Shown here piece after piece: positions 8,249 through 16,807 of a stretch of DNA of 37,375 nucleotides. The stretch is from an uncultured Oscillospiraceae bacterium (GTDB taxonomy: Bacteria; Bacillota; Clostridia; Oscillospirales; Ruminococcaceae): positions 1 to 37,375 of the forward strand of contig CAJTQM010000019.1 in assembly GCA_910578255.1 (NCBI GenBank), written 5' to 3'. Position 1 is the stretch's first letter, and each line of letters starts with the position of its first letter. The notes beneath the pieces are model-generated. The model was not told the DNA's origin, made no database searches, and saw only the letters and a list, made by a program, of their open reading frames with translations. The position numbers were made by a program, and so were the translations under genes.

Positions 8249-8282
8249 CTTTCGCCGGCGTTTTGATAGCCGCCGGCGAAAG
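8249..8282 (-). repeat. strong intercistronic hairpin between purA and the ANTAR gene
   Basis: A perfect 12-bp stem CTTTCGCCGGCG/CGCCGGCGAAAG encloses a 10-base loop. No U-run follows on the minus strand, so it does not look like a standard terminator; it may stabilise or process the purA-ANTAR transcript. It lies 12 bp beyond the purA stop codon. Confidence 0.6.
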
Positions 8283-8294
8283 GGTGCAGAGTCT

Positions 8295-9572
8295 TTATTT
8301 TTCCATATCAATGTACGCGTCGCGGTCGGGTCCCACAGAGACGTAGCGGATGCGGCAGCCTACCGCCTTTTCCAGATAGGCGACGTAAAGAAGCGCGTTT
8401 TTGGGCAGGTCCTCTTTTTTGCGGCAGCCGCTGATGTCGCAGCGCCAGCCGGGGACATATTCCACAACGGGTTTGGCTTCGGCCAGATGGTCTCCGAAGG
8501 GGAATTCGTGGGTGATCTGACCGTTTACTTCGTAGGCGGTGCAGACGGGGATTTGGTCCAGATAGGACAGAACATCCATTTTGGTCAGGGCCAGCTGGTC
8601 TGCCCCCTGCATGCGAACGCCATAGCGGGAGGCGACGATATCAAAGGGGCCCACCCGACGGGGCCGGCCGGTGGCGGCGCCGTACTCACCGCCCGCTTCC
8701 CGTAGGGCTTCGGCTTCCGCGCCAAACAATTCGCAGGTAAAGGGCCCTTCGCCCACGCAGGAGGAATAGGCCTTCATGATGCCGACGCACAGATCCAGCT
8801 TTTTGCCAGGGATCCCGGCGCCGATGGGCGCATAGGCCGAGATGGTGGAGGAAGAAGAGGTAAAGGGGTAGATGCCGAAATCAATGTCCCGCAAGGCGCC
8901 CAGCTGCGCCTCAAACAGGACCTTTTTGCCCTTTTCGATCTGCTCGGTCAGATAAACCCCCAAATCGCAGACGTATTCCTTCAGCTGGCCGCCGTAGGTC
9001 CTGAGCCATTCCAGCAGACTCTCAAAAGAGATGGAATCGGCGCCGTAGCCGTTGTGGATCAAAAGATCCTTCCACTCTACAATCCCGCGCAGGCGCTTTT
9101 CCATCGCCTCGGGATACAAAAGATCCCCCATGCGGATGCACTTTTTTAGGTATTTGTCCCCGTATACCGGCGCGATGCCTCGGCGAGTGGAACCGTATTT
9201 GGCGTCGCCTAAACGGTCCTCCTCCAGCCCGTCCTGCTCTACATGGTAGGGAAGGCAGATGATCGCCCGGTCGCTGATTTTCAGGTTTTTGGGGGTGATG
9301 GAAATCCCCGCCTGGCGCAGCCGGTCCATTTCCCCGCACAGATGCTTTAGGTCGATGACCATGCCGGGGCCCATGACGTTGACCACCTCCGGCCGGAGGA
9401 TGCCCGAGGGCAGCAGGTTTAGAATAAATTTGCCCAGCTGGTTTTGCACCGTGTGGCCGGCGTTGTTGCCGCCTTGATAGCGGGCGACGATATCGTAATC
9501 CTCCGAGAGAAGGTCCACCATGCGGCCTTTGCCTTCGTCTCCCCAGTTGATACCAACAATTGCAGTTAACAT
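8295..9572 (-). CDS. purA: adenylosuccinate synthetase
   Basis: Catalyses GTP-dependent condensation of IMP and aspartate to adenylosuccinate, the first step to AMP. The 425-aa protein begins with the family P-loop VGINWGDEGKG (catalytic Asp12 and Lys15) and shows GGNNAGHTV (catalytic His near 40), the GSTRRGIAP loop and SSSSTISAYAPIGAG. The ATG at 9572 is chosen over an in-frame upstream ATG (9668) because homology starts there, a GGAGAAG site precedes it, and the upstream part would be within the leader of a strong promoter. The leader is about 125 nt and holds small dyads but no riboswitch that I recognise. It is the first gene of a leftward set with the ANTAR regulator. Confidence 0.97.
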   Translation of the reverse strand: MLTAIVGINWGDEGKGRMVDLLSEDYDIVARYQGGNNAGHTVQNQLGKFILNLLPSGILRPEVVNVMGPGMVIDLKHLCGEMDRLRQAGISITPKNLKISDRAIICLPYHVEQDGLEEDRLGDAKYGSTRRGIAPVYGDKYLKKCIRMGDLLYPEAMEKRLRGIVEWKDLLIHNGYGADSISFESLLEWLRTYGGQLKEYVCDLGVYLTEQIEKGKKVLFEAQLGALRDIDFGIYPFTSSSSTISAYAPIGAGIPGKKLDLCVGIMKAYSSCVGEGPFTCELFGAEAEALREAGGEYGAATGRPRRVGPFDIVASRYGVRMQGADQLALTKMDVLSYLDQIPVCTAYEVNGQITHEFPFGDHLAEAKPVVEYVPGWRCDISGCRKKEDLPKNALLYVAYLEKAVGCRIRYVSVGPDRDAYIDMEK

Positions 9573-9693
9573 AAAAGCTTCTCCGTTCTGCCGGCGTGCG
9601 GCGAAAGATAACGGTCGGGTTTTAACCCCCGTAAAAGAGTGAAGGTGCCCAGAAAAGCGGCGTCCCAATGGCCGTTTTCTTGAACACCGTCAT

Positions 9694-9703
9694 GTAACGT
9701 TAC
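9694..9703. promoter_or_regulatory. palindrome at the purA start point
   Basis: GTAACGTTAC is a perfect 10-bp palindrome placed right at the expected purA transcription start, 1 bp downstream of the -10 box. Its position fits a repressor operator, but no regulator can be assigned. Confidence 0.35.
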
Positions 9704-9704
9704 T

Positions 9705-9733
9705 ATTATAGAGAATGGCTTTTGGGATGTCAA
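9705..9733 (-). promoter_or_regulatory. consensus sigma-A promoter of purA
   Basis: Minus-strand TTGACA (9728-9733) and TATAAT (9705-9710), both perfect consensus, spaced by 17 bp. It is divergent from the glutamine synthetase promoter about 107 bp away. Confidence 0.88.
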
Positions 9734-9839
9734 GAAAAAATCCGAAGATTGTATACAAATTTTTTGCAGGAAACAGAGCAAAAATTTTTACCGGATCCAG
9801 ACGAGATTTTGGTGAAAAAAACAAAATTGCGCCGCTGTC

Positions 9840-9869
9840 TTGACAAACGTGTTTGTCCGGACTTATAAT
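9840..9869 (+). promoter_or_regulatory. consensus promoter of glutamine synthetase with overlapping dyad
   Basis: TTGACA (9840-9845) and TATAAT (9864-9869) are separated by 18 bp. A 7-bp inverted repeat GACAAAC/GTTTGTC with spacer GT (9842-9857) covers most of the -35 box and the spacer, so a bound repressor would occlude RNA polymerase. Transcription should begin near 9876. Confidence 0.8.
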
Positions 9870-9875
9870 TGCCCA

Positions 9876-9927
9876 CGTTGGAAAACGGCAAAGGCGCTGT
9901 GGACGAAGGGGTCCGCAGCGCCTTTTT
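9876..9927 (+). promoter_or_regulatory. leader attenuator of glutamine synthetase (candidate ANTAR target)
   Basis: A small hairpin CGTT-GGAA-AACG (9876-9887) is followed directly by a 14-bp stem (9891-9904 with 9911-9924, one G-U pair) with a six-base loop GAAGGG and a run of T (9923-9927). This is a strong intrinsic terminator placed before the gene, so transcription must be antiterminated or mostly lost. A first hairpin followed by a terminator-embedded six-base loop is the architecture of ANTAR targets; the loop has the expected G at position 4 but G rather than A at position 1, and the first hairpin is short. Assignment to the nearby ANTAR protein is inferred. Confidence 0.6.
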
Positions 9928-9988
9928 GTATTCTTGCAGAGCGTAGAAGCGTTTTGACAAGGCCGTTTGCAGTCAGGAGGTAACGAGA

Positions 9989-12076
9989 ATGAAAGAGATC
10001 CCCGAAACGTTCGGCAGCCTGGTATTTGGCGACGCGGTGATGCGCCAGCGTCTGCCCAAGGAAACCTACGACGCTTTAAACCGCACCATTGCCCAGGGCA
10101 GAAGCCTGGACCCGTCGGTGGCCAACGTGGTGGCCAATGCCATGAAGGACTGGGCATTGGAAAAGGGCGCAACCCATTTTACCCATTGGTTCCAGCCGCT
10201 GACCGGCGTTACGGCGGAAAAGCACGACGGCTTTATCTCCCCGACCGGCGACGGGCGGGTGATTATGGAGTTTTCCGGCAAGGAACTGATTAAAGGCGAG
10301 CCGGATGCGTCCAGCTTTCCCTCCGGCGGACTGCGGGCCACCTTTGAAGCCAGAGGCTACACTGCCTGGGACCCGACCTCCTACGCGTTTATCAAGGATA
10401 ATACCCTTTGCATTCCCACGGCGTTTTCCTCCTACACCGGCGAGGCACTGGACCAAAAAACGCCGCTGCTGCGTTCGATGGAGGCGATTAACAAGCAGGC
10501 TCTGCGGATTTTAAAGCTGTTCGGCCATGTCGACGTCACCCGGGTGCTGACCAGCATCGGCTGTGAACAGGAATATTTTCTGGTGGACAAAAAGCTGTAC
10601 GCCAAGAGAAAGGATCTGCGCTTTACCGGCCGGACGCTTTTCGGCGCCAAGCCGCCGAAAGGGCAGGAGTTGGACGACCACTATTTCGGCGCGATCAAGC
10701 CCCGGGTCAAGGCCTATATGGAAGAGTTGGACCTGGAACTTTGGAAGCTGGGCATCACCGCCAAGACCGAGCATAAAGAGGTGGCGCCCGGCCAGCACGA
10801 GTTGGCGCCGGTGTACACCACCACCAATATCGCGGCGGACCAAAACCAGCTGACCATGGAAATTATGAAAAAGGTGGCGGAGCGCCACGATCTGGTCTGC
10901 CTTTTGCACGAAAAGCCCTTTGCGGGGATCAACGGTTCCGGCAAACACAACAACTGGTCGTTGACCACCAACACCGGCATCAATCTTTTGGATCCTACCG
11001 ACGAGCCCAACCGCAACACCCTGTTTTTGCTGTTTTTGTGCGCGGTGATCAAGGCGGTGGACGAACATCAGGACCTTTTGCGGATTTCGGTGGCCAGCGC
11101 CGCCAACGATCATCGTTTAGGCGCCAACGAAGCGCCGCCGGCCATCGTCTCGATGTATTTGGGGGATGAGTTGATGGCGGTTCTGGACGCGATTGAAAAC
11201 GACACGGCCTATGAAAAGACCGATTCCGGCCTTCTGCGGTATGCCCATGTGCTGCCGCGCCTTGCCAAGGATACCACCGACCGCAACCGGACCTCTCCCT
11301 TTGCGTTTACCGGCAATAAATTCGAATTCCGGATGCTGGGCTCGGCCCAGTCGGTTTCCGGACCGAATACGGTGTTAAACACCATCGTCGCCCAGGCGCT
11401 GGAGGAGTTTGCCGACGAACTGGAGGGCGCGTCCGACTTGGAGAGCGCCGTCCGGGCTCTTTTGCAAAAGACGATCAAAGAGCACAAGCGGATTATTTTT
11501 AACGGCGACGGCTACGCGCCGGCCTGGCAGGACGAGGCGGCCCGTCGGGGACTTTTGAATCTCAAATCCACCCCGGAGGCGCTGGAACGGATGACCGATG
11601 CAAAAAATATCCAGCTGTTTCAAAAACACCGGATCTTTACCGAGACCGAGATCCACTCCCGCTATGAAATCAAGATGGAGGGCTACTGCAAGGTCATCGG
11701 CATCGAAGCGCTGACCATGCTGGAATTGGCCCGCAAGCAGATTTTGCCGGCGGTGAGTGCCTATATAAAGGAGTTAAGCGAGACGGCGCTGGCCAAAAAG
11801 TCCGCCTGTCCCCAGGTCAGCTGTTTGGTGGAGGAATCGCTGATTGCCAAGCTTTCTTCCTTAAACGCGTCCTTGTTCGGCAAGGCCAATACGCTGGACG
11901 AGGCGCTGCTGGGGGCCAAAGGCTTTGAGCAGATCGGCAGCTGCGCTTTGTATTACCACGACACGGTGTTTGCCGCCATGCAGGAGTTGCGGGCGGTGGC
12001 GGACGAATTGGAGGTCAACACGGCGGAGTCCTACTGGCCCTTCCCGACCTATGGGGATTTGCTGTTCAGCATCTAG
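9989..12076 (+). CDS. glnN: glutamine synthetase type III
   Basis: ATP-dependent ligation of ammonia to glutamate, the main ammonia-assimilation reaction. The 695-aa length identifies the long type III family, not the about 450-aa type I. The N-terminal GSIII-specific region (FGSLVFGDAVMRQRLPKETYDAL, THWFQPLTG) is followed by the catalytic core with PSGGLRATFEARGYTAWD, CEQEYFLVD, the KHNNWSL nucleotide/metal motif (GINGSGKHNNWS) and NRTSPFAFTGNKFEFRMLGS. ATG at 9989 follows AGGAGG with suitable spacing. It is monocistronic, with its own regulated promoter, leader attenuator and downstream terminator, and is divergent from purA and the ANTAR regulator. Confidence 0.97.
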   Translation: MKEIPETFGSLVFGDAVMRQRLPKETYDALNRTIAQGRSLDPSVANVVANAMKDWALEKGATHFTHWFQPLTGVTAEKHDGFISPTGDGRVIMEFSGKELIKGEPDASSFPSGGLRATFEARGYTAWDPTSYAFIKDNTLCIPTAFSSYTGEALDQKTPLLRSMEAINKQALRILKLFGHVDVTRVLTSIGCEQEYFLVDKKLYAKRKDLRFTGRTLFGAKPPKGQELDDHYFGAIKPRVKAYMEELDLELWKLGITAKTEHKEVAPGQHELAPVYTTTNIAADQNQLTMEIMKKVAERHDLVCLLHEKPFAGINGSGKHNNWSLTTNTGINLLDPTDEPNRNTLFLLFLCAVIKAVDEHQDLLRISVASAANDHRLGANEAPPAIVSMYLGDELMAVLDAIENDTAYEKTDSGLLRYAHVLPRLAKDTTDRNRTSPFAFTGNKFEFRMLGSAQSVSGPNTVLNTIVAQALEEFADELEGASDLESAVRALLQKTIKEHKRIIFNGDGYAPAWQDEAARRGLLNLKSTPEALERMTDAKNIQLFQKHRIFTETEIHSRYEIKMEGYCKVIGIEALTMLELARKQILPAVSAYIKELSETALAKKSACPQVSCLVEESLIAKLSSLNASLFGKANTLDEALLGAKGFEQIGSCALYYHDTVFAAMQELRAVADELEVNTAESYWPFPTYGDLLFSI

Positions 12077-12106
12077 CGGGGAAGAGGCGAAACGCCCTAC
12101 AAAAAA

Positions 12107-12133
12107 CGGAGGGAGAAAACCCTCCGCTTTTTT
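12107..12133 (+). terminator. intrinsic terminator of glutamine synthetase gene
   Basis: A 7-bp stem CGGAGGG/CCCTCCG with loop AGAAAA is followed by C and six T. The remaining 155 bp to the next gene contain a possible TATGAT box at 12240-12245 but no convincing -35. Confidence 0.9.
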
Positions 12134-12288
12134 GTGCGCCCAAAAGCGCCGCCGATTTAGGAGCCTGCCGGACGGCAAAAAGTCATTTTTGTCTTAGGAA
12201 AAGTCGGGTTTCTTTCTAGGATCGAGGGGAAAATTTTTGTATGATAAAAAGGACAAAAGGCGAATCGTTTTAAAGGAGGCAGATACAG

Positions 12289-13389
12289 ATGGTACGATAT
12301 CCAAAAGAACTGGCCGACGCCCTGCGCTACAGCAGTGTTCGGGAGACGGCTTGGGAAACACAGATAGAAGTAAAGCCCATCCCCGACGAGGCGCGGCCGG
12401 GGCGGCTGGATCCGCGGAATCTGGCAGATGCGATTAAAAGAAAAGAAAGCGCCGTACAGGAAAACAAAAAGGAGCAGACCTTAGAGCAGCGGCGCGCCAG
12501 AATGGGGTTCCCCGGATGGAATCTCAATACGGTGGCCGTGTGGACCAAGTATGAAGAGCATATCTGGAACGGAAATTCTGTGAAAATATGGATTTATTAT
12601 CCCCGCCTGCCGGAGGGAAAAACAGGCCGTCCGGGACTGGTTTACCTGCACGGCGGCGGCTGGATCGGCGGCTCGCCCTATGATGTGGAGGCGGCATGCC
12701 GGCTGATTGCGGAACGGGCGGACTGTGTGGTGTTTAATATCGACTATTCCTTGGCGCCGGAGCATAAATATCCCAACGGGCTGAACGACTGCTGGGCGTC
12801 GATTTGCTACATCCATGAAAACGCGGAAAAATGGGGCGTTGATCCCCAAAAACTCGCTGTGGGGGGCGACAGCGCCGGCGGAAATCTGGCCGCGGTCTGC
12901 GCGCTGAAGGACCGGGACCTGGGGACAAATTATCTGTGCTATTGCGTTTTGATGTATCCGGTGGTAACGCTGCCGACAGGCGGCTGCAAGGGCTACCGGT
13001 GGTCGCTGGAGCAATACGAAATCTGCGATGAGCAAAGAAAATATATCGAGCCGTCTTTACACATTGGCCGCCCGCCGGAAAACGGTGAGGACGATCCGGG
13101 CTTGGGTTCTTTCTATCTGAACCCGGACGACAGCCCCACCGACCCTTATGTCAGCCCGCTTTTTGCAGAGCATTATAAGGGGTTGTGCAAAACGCTGATC
13201 GTAACGGCCGAATATGACGGGCTGCGGTTACAGGACGAATTTTATGGAAAGCTTTTGCGGGCGGACGGCGTAGACACGAGAATCCTTCGCTATAAAGGCA
13301 TGCATCATGGCTTTATCGAGGAGACGGGATATGTTCCTCAGGCAGAGGACCTTTGCCAGGAAATTGCCGGTGATCTTTTAAACCTGTAA
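12289..13389 (+). CDS. alpha/beta hydrolase, hormone-sensitive-lipase-like esterase
   Basis: Protein of 366 aa with an N-terminal extension of about 115 residues before the hydrolase fold. The oxyanion motif HGGGW starts at residue 121, the nucleophile is Ser195 in GGDSAGGN, the probable acid is Asp310 in AEYDGLR, and the His is in MHHGF (about 339-340), giving a full Ser-Asp-His triad. No signal peptide is visible, so it is probably cytoplasmic. Family members hydrolyse short-chain carboxyl esters, including acetylated sugars. It converges on the first transporter/two-component locus, which makes deacetylation of an imported carbohydrate a reasonable but unproven role. ATG at 12289 follows AAAGGAGG. 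Its transcript shares a bidirectional terminator with the opposing regulator. Confidence 0.85.
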   Translation: MVRYPKELADALRYSSVRETAWETQIEVKPIPDEARPGRLDPRNLADAIKRKESAVQENKKEQTLEQRRARMGFPGWNLNTVAVWTKYEEHIWNGNSVKIWIYYPRLPEGKTGRPGLVYLHGGGWIGGSPYDVEAACRLIAERADCVVFNIDYSLAPEHKYPNGLNDCWASICYIHENAEKWGVDPQKLAVGGDSAGGNLAAVCALKDRDLGTNYLCYCVLMYPVVTLPTGGCKGYRWSLEQYEICDEQRKYIEPSLHIGRPPENGEDDPGLGSFYLNPDDSPTDPYVSPLFAEHYKGLCKTLIVTAEYDGLRLQDEFYGKLLRADGVDTRILRYKGMHHGFIEETGYVPQAEDLCQEIAGDLLNL

Positions 13390-13416
13390 AAACATTTTTT
13401 ATCTTCCTCAAAAAAA

Positions 13417-13456
13417 GAAAAAGACCTTTCTGCCAGGAAGGGCCTTTTTCTTTTTA
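13417..13456. terminator. bidirectional terminator between esterase and response regulator genes
   Basis: An A-rich tract, stem GGCCTTTCT-like arms (GACCTTTC/GAAGGGCC, one wobble) with loop TGCCAG, and then a T-rich tract give a symmetrical hairpin that can terminate both the rightward esterase and the leftward response regulator. Confidence 0.85.
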
Positions 13457-13464
13457 GGGATGAT

Positions 13465-15021
13465 TTACGGCGATACGCCGGGCCGACGGCGATATTCCAA
13501 AGGAGTCATACCGTATCGGGTTCGGAACAGCTTGGCAAAATAGGAACTGTTTTCGTAGCCCAACTCCTCCGCGATTTTGTTGACCGGCGTTTTCGTTTCC
13601 CGCAAAAGATACCGGGCCCGTTCCATCCGCCGTTCTAGCAGATAAGCGGAGATGGAAACCTTCATCTCCTGCTTGAATAAGCGCGCAAGATAGTCCGGAT
13701 TGAGGAAAAATACATCAGAGAGGGAACTGCGGGAGATGTTTTCGCCCAGATGCTGGTCGATATAAAGAAGCAGGCGCTGGGCGACGGATTGGTTATCCCT
13801 AACCAGATTGCTGTAGTCCATGGCGCGGTCCACCAGGTAAAATAGATACCTTTGCATGGCGGCGGTGGAATGGGGCGCGGCCTTCATCATAACGTCTGCG
13901 TCGGAATTGGCGAACAGGCGGTGCGCTTCAATCTGCTCTTTCGACAGCCAGGAAAAAATCAGCTGCATCATATCATACAAAAAACTGATAAGCATTTCTT
14001 CGCTGGCGCTGCCGCCCTGCTTTAAGCGCTCAAGATATCGGTTGATGATGCGCCGGATGCCCTGCCGGTTGCCCGCCTGCAGCATAATGGAGATCTCCTC
14101 TAAATTGGGAGGCTCGTAGCGGGGCTGCGGCGGACAGAAATTTTCCCACACGACCATACGGTTTAAGCAGGTCTGAATATAGGGATAAGAAGCCTTGACG
14201 CCGGCTATTTTTTCTCCCATCTGCCCAAGAACCGCCGGCCGGGTTCTGAAGCAGCAAACCTCCCCGTGAAAATGGTCGGAATATTCCCGCATGAAACGAG
14301 AGGCGGCGGCAACAATTTTGTCCTCGTCCTGCGCCGGGTCGGCGGATTTTAAAATGAGAAAATGGCGTTCACCTCTCTCGGAAACCATGCTTTCCAGACC
14401 AATGCCGGGAATCGAGAACAACTCCAGCGCCATATTGGAAAAGGCATATTCCAGCTGAAAATCCTTCCAATGGGGGGACTGCTCCGGCAAAAACAAGGCG
14501 AAAAATAAAAGGAAAAAGAAGTCTGTGTCGGGATGGTAGGAAAGGCCCGGGGGAATGACGATCTTTTTTGCGTCGTCTGGGTGAAGAATCATTTTATGCC
14601 AAAAGGAGTCCCGGATCGCCCGGATGTTGCCTGCGAGTCTGGATTCGGATTCCTTTTGCTTTTTTGCGGCGTTTAGAATAATTTCCCGTAGCTTTTCATA
14701 TTCAATGGGCTTTAAAAAATAATGGAAGGTCCCCAGTTCTACCGCCTGCTGCGCATAGTTAAAATCGGCGTAACAGGTTAAAAAGATGCTTTCCAGCGCA
14801 AGGCGCTGCTGCCGGATCCAGCGCAGAAGCGCCAGACCGTTTTCCTGCGGCATTTCAATGTCGCTGACCAGCACGCCGATGGAAACCGATTGCAGAATCT
14901 GCTTGGCCTCTGCCACGCTTTGCGCCGTAAAGACCTCTTCAAAGGGCATCGAATGCCAGTCGATGCCCTTTTTGATCCCCTCTAAAACAAAACGGTCGTC
15001 GTCAACGATCAGGATATTCAT
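13465..15021 (-). CDS. response regulator with AraC-type DNA-binding domain (YesN-like)
   Basis: Protein of 518 aa. The N-terminal receiver (MNILIVDDDRFVLEGIKKGI) has the acidic pocket Asp7-9 and phosphoacceptor Asp54 (VLVSDIEMP). A middle linker region of about 270 residues has no motif I recognise. The last 100 residues are two AraC/XylS helix-turn-helix units (SLSDVFFLNPDYLARLFKQE and VNKIAEELGYENSSYFAKLF). ATG at 15021 is preferred to one 18 bp upstream because GGAGGGG lies directly before it and the receiver begins there. It overlaps the kinase gene by 20 bp. It should activate the adjacent sugar-transporter genes when phosphorylated by the kinase. Confidence 0.93.
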   Translation of the reverse strand: MNILIVDDDRFVLEGIKKGIDWHSMPFEEVFTAQSVAEAKQILQSVSIGVLVSDIEMPQENGLALLRWIRQQRLALESIFLTCYADFNYAQQAVELGTFHYFLKPIEYEKLREIILNAAKKQKESESRLAGNIRAIRDSFWHKMILHPDDAKKIVIPPGLSYHPDTDFFFLLFFALFLPEQSPHWKDFQLEYAFSNMALELFSIPGIGLESMVSERGERHFLILKSADPAQDEDKIVAAASRFMREYSDHFHGEVCCFRTRPAVLGQMGEKIAGVKASYPYIQTCLNRMVVWENFCPPQPRYEPPNLEEISIMLQAGNRQGIRRIINRYLERLKQGGSASEEMLISFLYDMMQLIFSWLSKEQIEAHRLFANSDADVMMKAAPHSTAAMQRYLFYLVDRAMDYSNLVRDNQSVAQRLLLYIDQHLGENISRSSLSDVFFLNPDYLARLFKQEMKVSISAYLLERRMERARYLLRETKTPVNKIAEELGYENSSYFAKLFRTRYGMTPLEYRRRPGVSP

Positions 15022-16744
15022 AGCTGTCCCCTCCTTCACTCTCCATCTGCTTTTCCTTCGCCGGGTCGGGCGGGCAAAGCGGAATCCGGATTTCTACGCG
15101 CGCGCCGCCGGAAAGGTTGTTGGAAAAATGGATGGAAGCCTGGCCGTCATAAATGATTCGAAGCCGCTGAAGGGTATTCCAGATGCCGATGCCGTGCCCG
15201 CTTTGGCGTTGGGGCCGTTTGCCCTGATTGAGCGGCTGCAACACGCTGGGAGGAAAGCCGCTGCCGCTGTCGTCGATAACAATGTAAAGATAGGATTCCT
15301 CCTGCGCTTGCATCCGTTTAATCTCCAAAGAAATCTTTAAGACCCCGTCCGGGGTTAAATTGTGCTTAATGCTGTTTTCCACCATGGTCAAAAGGATAAA
15401 CGGGGGAATCGGGATTTCCTCCAGCCCGTCCTGCCGGGAGATCCGGTACGCATATTTTCCCCCGTAGCGGATATGCTGGATGGCCAGATAGTTGTCAATG
15501 ACATCCAGTTCCTCCTTTAAGGGTATCGGCTCCATGCCGTTTCGGAACAACGCCCGCAGATAGCGGCTTAACAAAATGGAAAACTGCCCGATCTCCTCCA
15601 CATGCCCGGTGGTTGCCATATTGAAAATGATGTTTAAGCAGTTTAAATAAAAATGGGGCTGAATCTGCGCTTGAAAATACTCAAATTCCACCTGCTGACG
15701 CTGGAATTTCTCCTCATAAATTTTAATTTTCAGGTTTTCCAGCTGCTTTAAAAGGCCGCGAAAAATCCGATTTACCTGCTGCAACTCGAAAAAGTTTTCT
15801 TCGTTTGGAATACCTTTTTCCTCGATATAATCCTCCAGACAGACCGAAAAATGGTTCAGTGGGCGGATAACCTGGCGGTAGGTGTACAAAAGAAGGAAGA
15901 GCCCGCTGGTCAAAAGCAGAATGGAGACGACCGAAAGGCCGATCTGCAAAAGAAAGGCGCCGGCATAGACGCCGCGGTTGTCAACGATGATCTGGACCAC
16001 AAAATCTGCGCCCCGCAGACGCTTTGTGACCACCATATCCTGGGAGGCAAGGCCGCTTTTTTGCGCCGCGTCGTCCAGATCGTACGAACGGTTTAAAGGA
16101 TAGCTTTTGTCTTCTTTTTCCGACAGAAGGATCGCCGTTTTTGTCTGGTCAAAGCCCAACAGAGCCGACAGCAGCCGTTCCGCCTTAATCCATGTTCCGG
16201 CGAGAAATCCATTGTACTCGATACAGTGTAAAATGTACAGGCTGTCTCCTACGGGGAAAAGCGCCCAGGAACTGTCCCGGGAAAGCTGGCGCAGAGAACC
16301 GTTTTCCGCCATAACGGCCAGACCGTCCAGGGTGTCCCGCCATTCCTTATAGGGGAAATACCGGTTATCCGAACTTACCCACAGCCGGTCCGCCGTTCGA
16401 TAAAAAAAGAAATTGAACCAGCGCCCATCCGAGTTTTGTAGGCTTGTCAGGTTGCCCTTGAGCGACCGCACGTCCGCCGTTTCCGAAAAAATATCCGCGT
16501 TGGGCACAGGAGAAAGGGAATTGGTGTTGACCAGAATATTTAAAAGCTGATAGTGGATGTTCGCCAGCCGGTTATCGATTTCGGCGGAGTAGATGTCCAG
16601 ATTGGCCTGGAACAGGTTTTTGTTTTGTGAAGAGACTTTTTCTATGGAGATGACGGCGACAGCGATACAGATCATCAGGATCAGCAGGTAGACAAGCAAG
16701 GTGTCCCGCAATAGAGTGGAAGCGGATCGTTGTCTCTTTTTCAT
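15002..16744 (-). CDS. sensor histidine kinase (YesM-like)
   Basis: Protein of 580 aa: a first membrane segment at about residues 15-37, an extracellular sensing region up to about 260, a second membrane segment (LQIGLSVVSILLLTSGLFLLLYTY), a HAMP-like linker, then the His_kinase domain with H-box FQAQIQPHFYLNCLN and an ATPase domain with N-box MVENSIKHN and G-box DDSGSGFPP. ATG at 16744 is chosen because GGGAGGA lies just upstream; a longer in-frame start at 16843 would lie in an intercistronic hairpin. It autophosphorylates on sensing an extracellular cue, probably carbohydrate related or via the neighbouring binding protein, and passes phosphate to the adjacent regulator. Confidence 0.93.
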   Translation of the reverse strand: MKKRQRSASTLLRDTLLVYLLILMICIAVAVISIEKVSSQNKNLFQANLDIYSAEIDNRLANIHYQLLNILVNTNSLSPVPNADIFSETADVRSLKGNLTSLQNSDGRWFNFFFYRTADRLWVSSDNRYFPYKEWRDTLDGLAVMAENGSLRQLSRDSSWALFPVGDSLYILHCIEYNGFLAGTWIKAERLLSALLGFDQTKTAILLSEKEDKSYPLNRSYDLDDAAQKSGLASQDMVVTKRLRGADFVVQIIVDNRGVYAGAFLLQIGLSVVSILLLTSGLFLLLYTYRQVIRPLNHFSVCLEDYIEEKGIPNEENFFELQQVNRIFRGLLKQLENLKIKIYEEKFQRQQVEFEYFQAQIQPHFYLNCLNIIFNMATTGHVEEIGQFSILLSRYLRALFRNGMEPIPLKEELDVIDNYLAIQHIRYGGKYAYRISRQDGLEEIPIPPFILLTMVENSIKHNLTPDGVLKISLEIKRMQAQEESYLYIVIDDSGSGFPPSVLQPLNQGKRPQRQSGHGIGIWNTLQRLRIIYDGQASIHFSNNLSGGARVEIRIPLCPPDPAKEKQMESEGGDSYEYPDR

Positions 16745-16807
16745 TTTTACATCCTCCCGAAAAAAGAGAAAGGGGTAATCCCTGATGGGAAGCGCCCCAA
16801 AACGCAA

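Noticed and set aside
9573..9704. Riboswitch in the purA leader
   Set aside because: The 125-nt leader contains small dyads, but I could not find the conserved core of a purine or other riboswitch.
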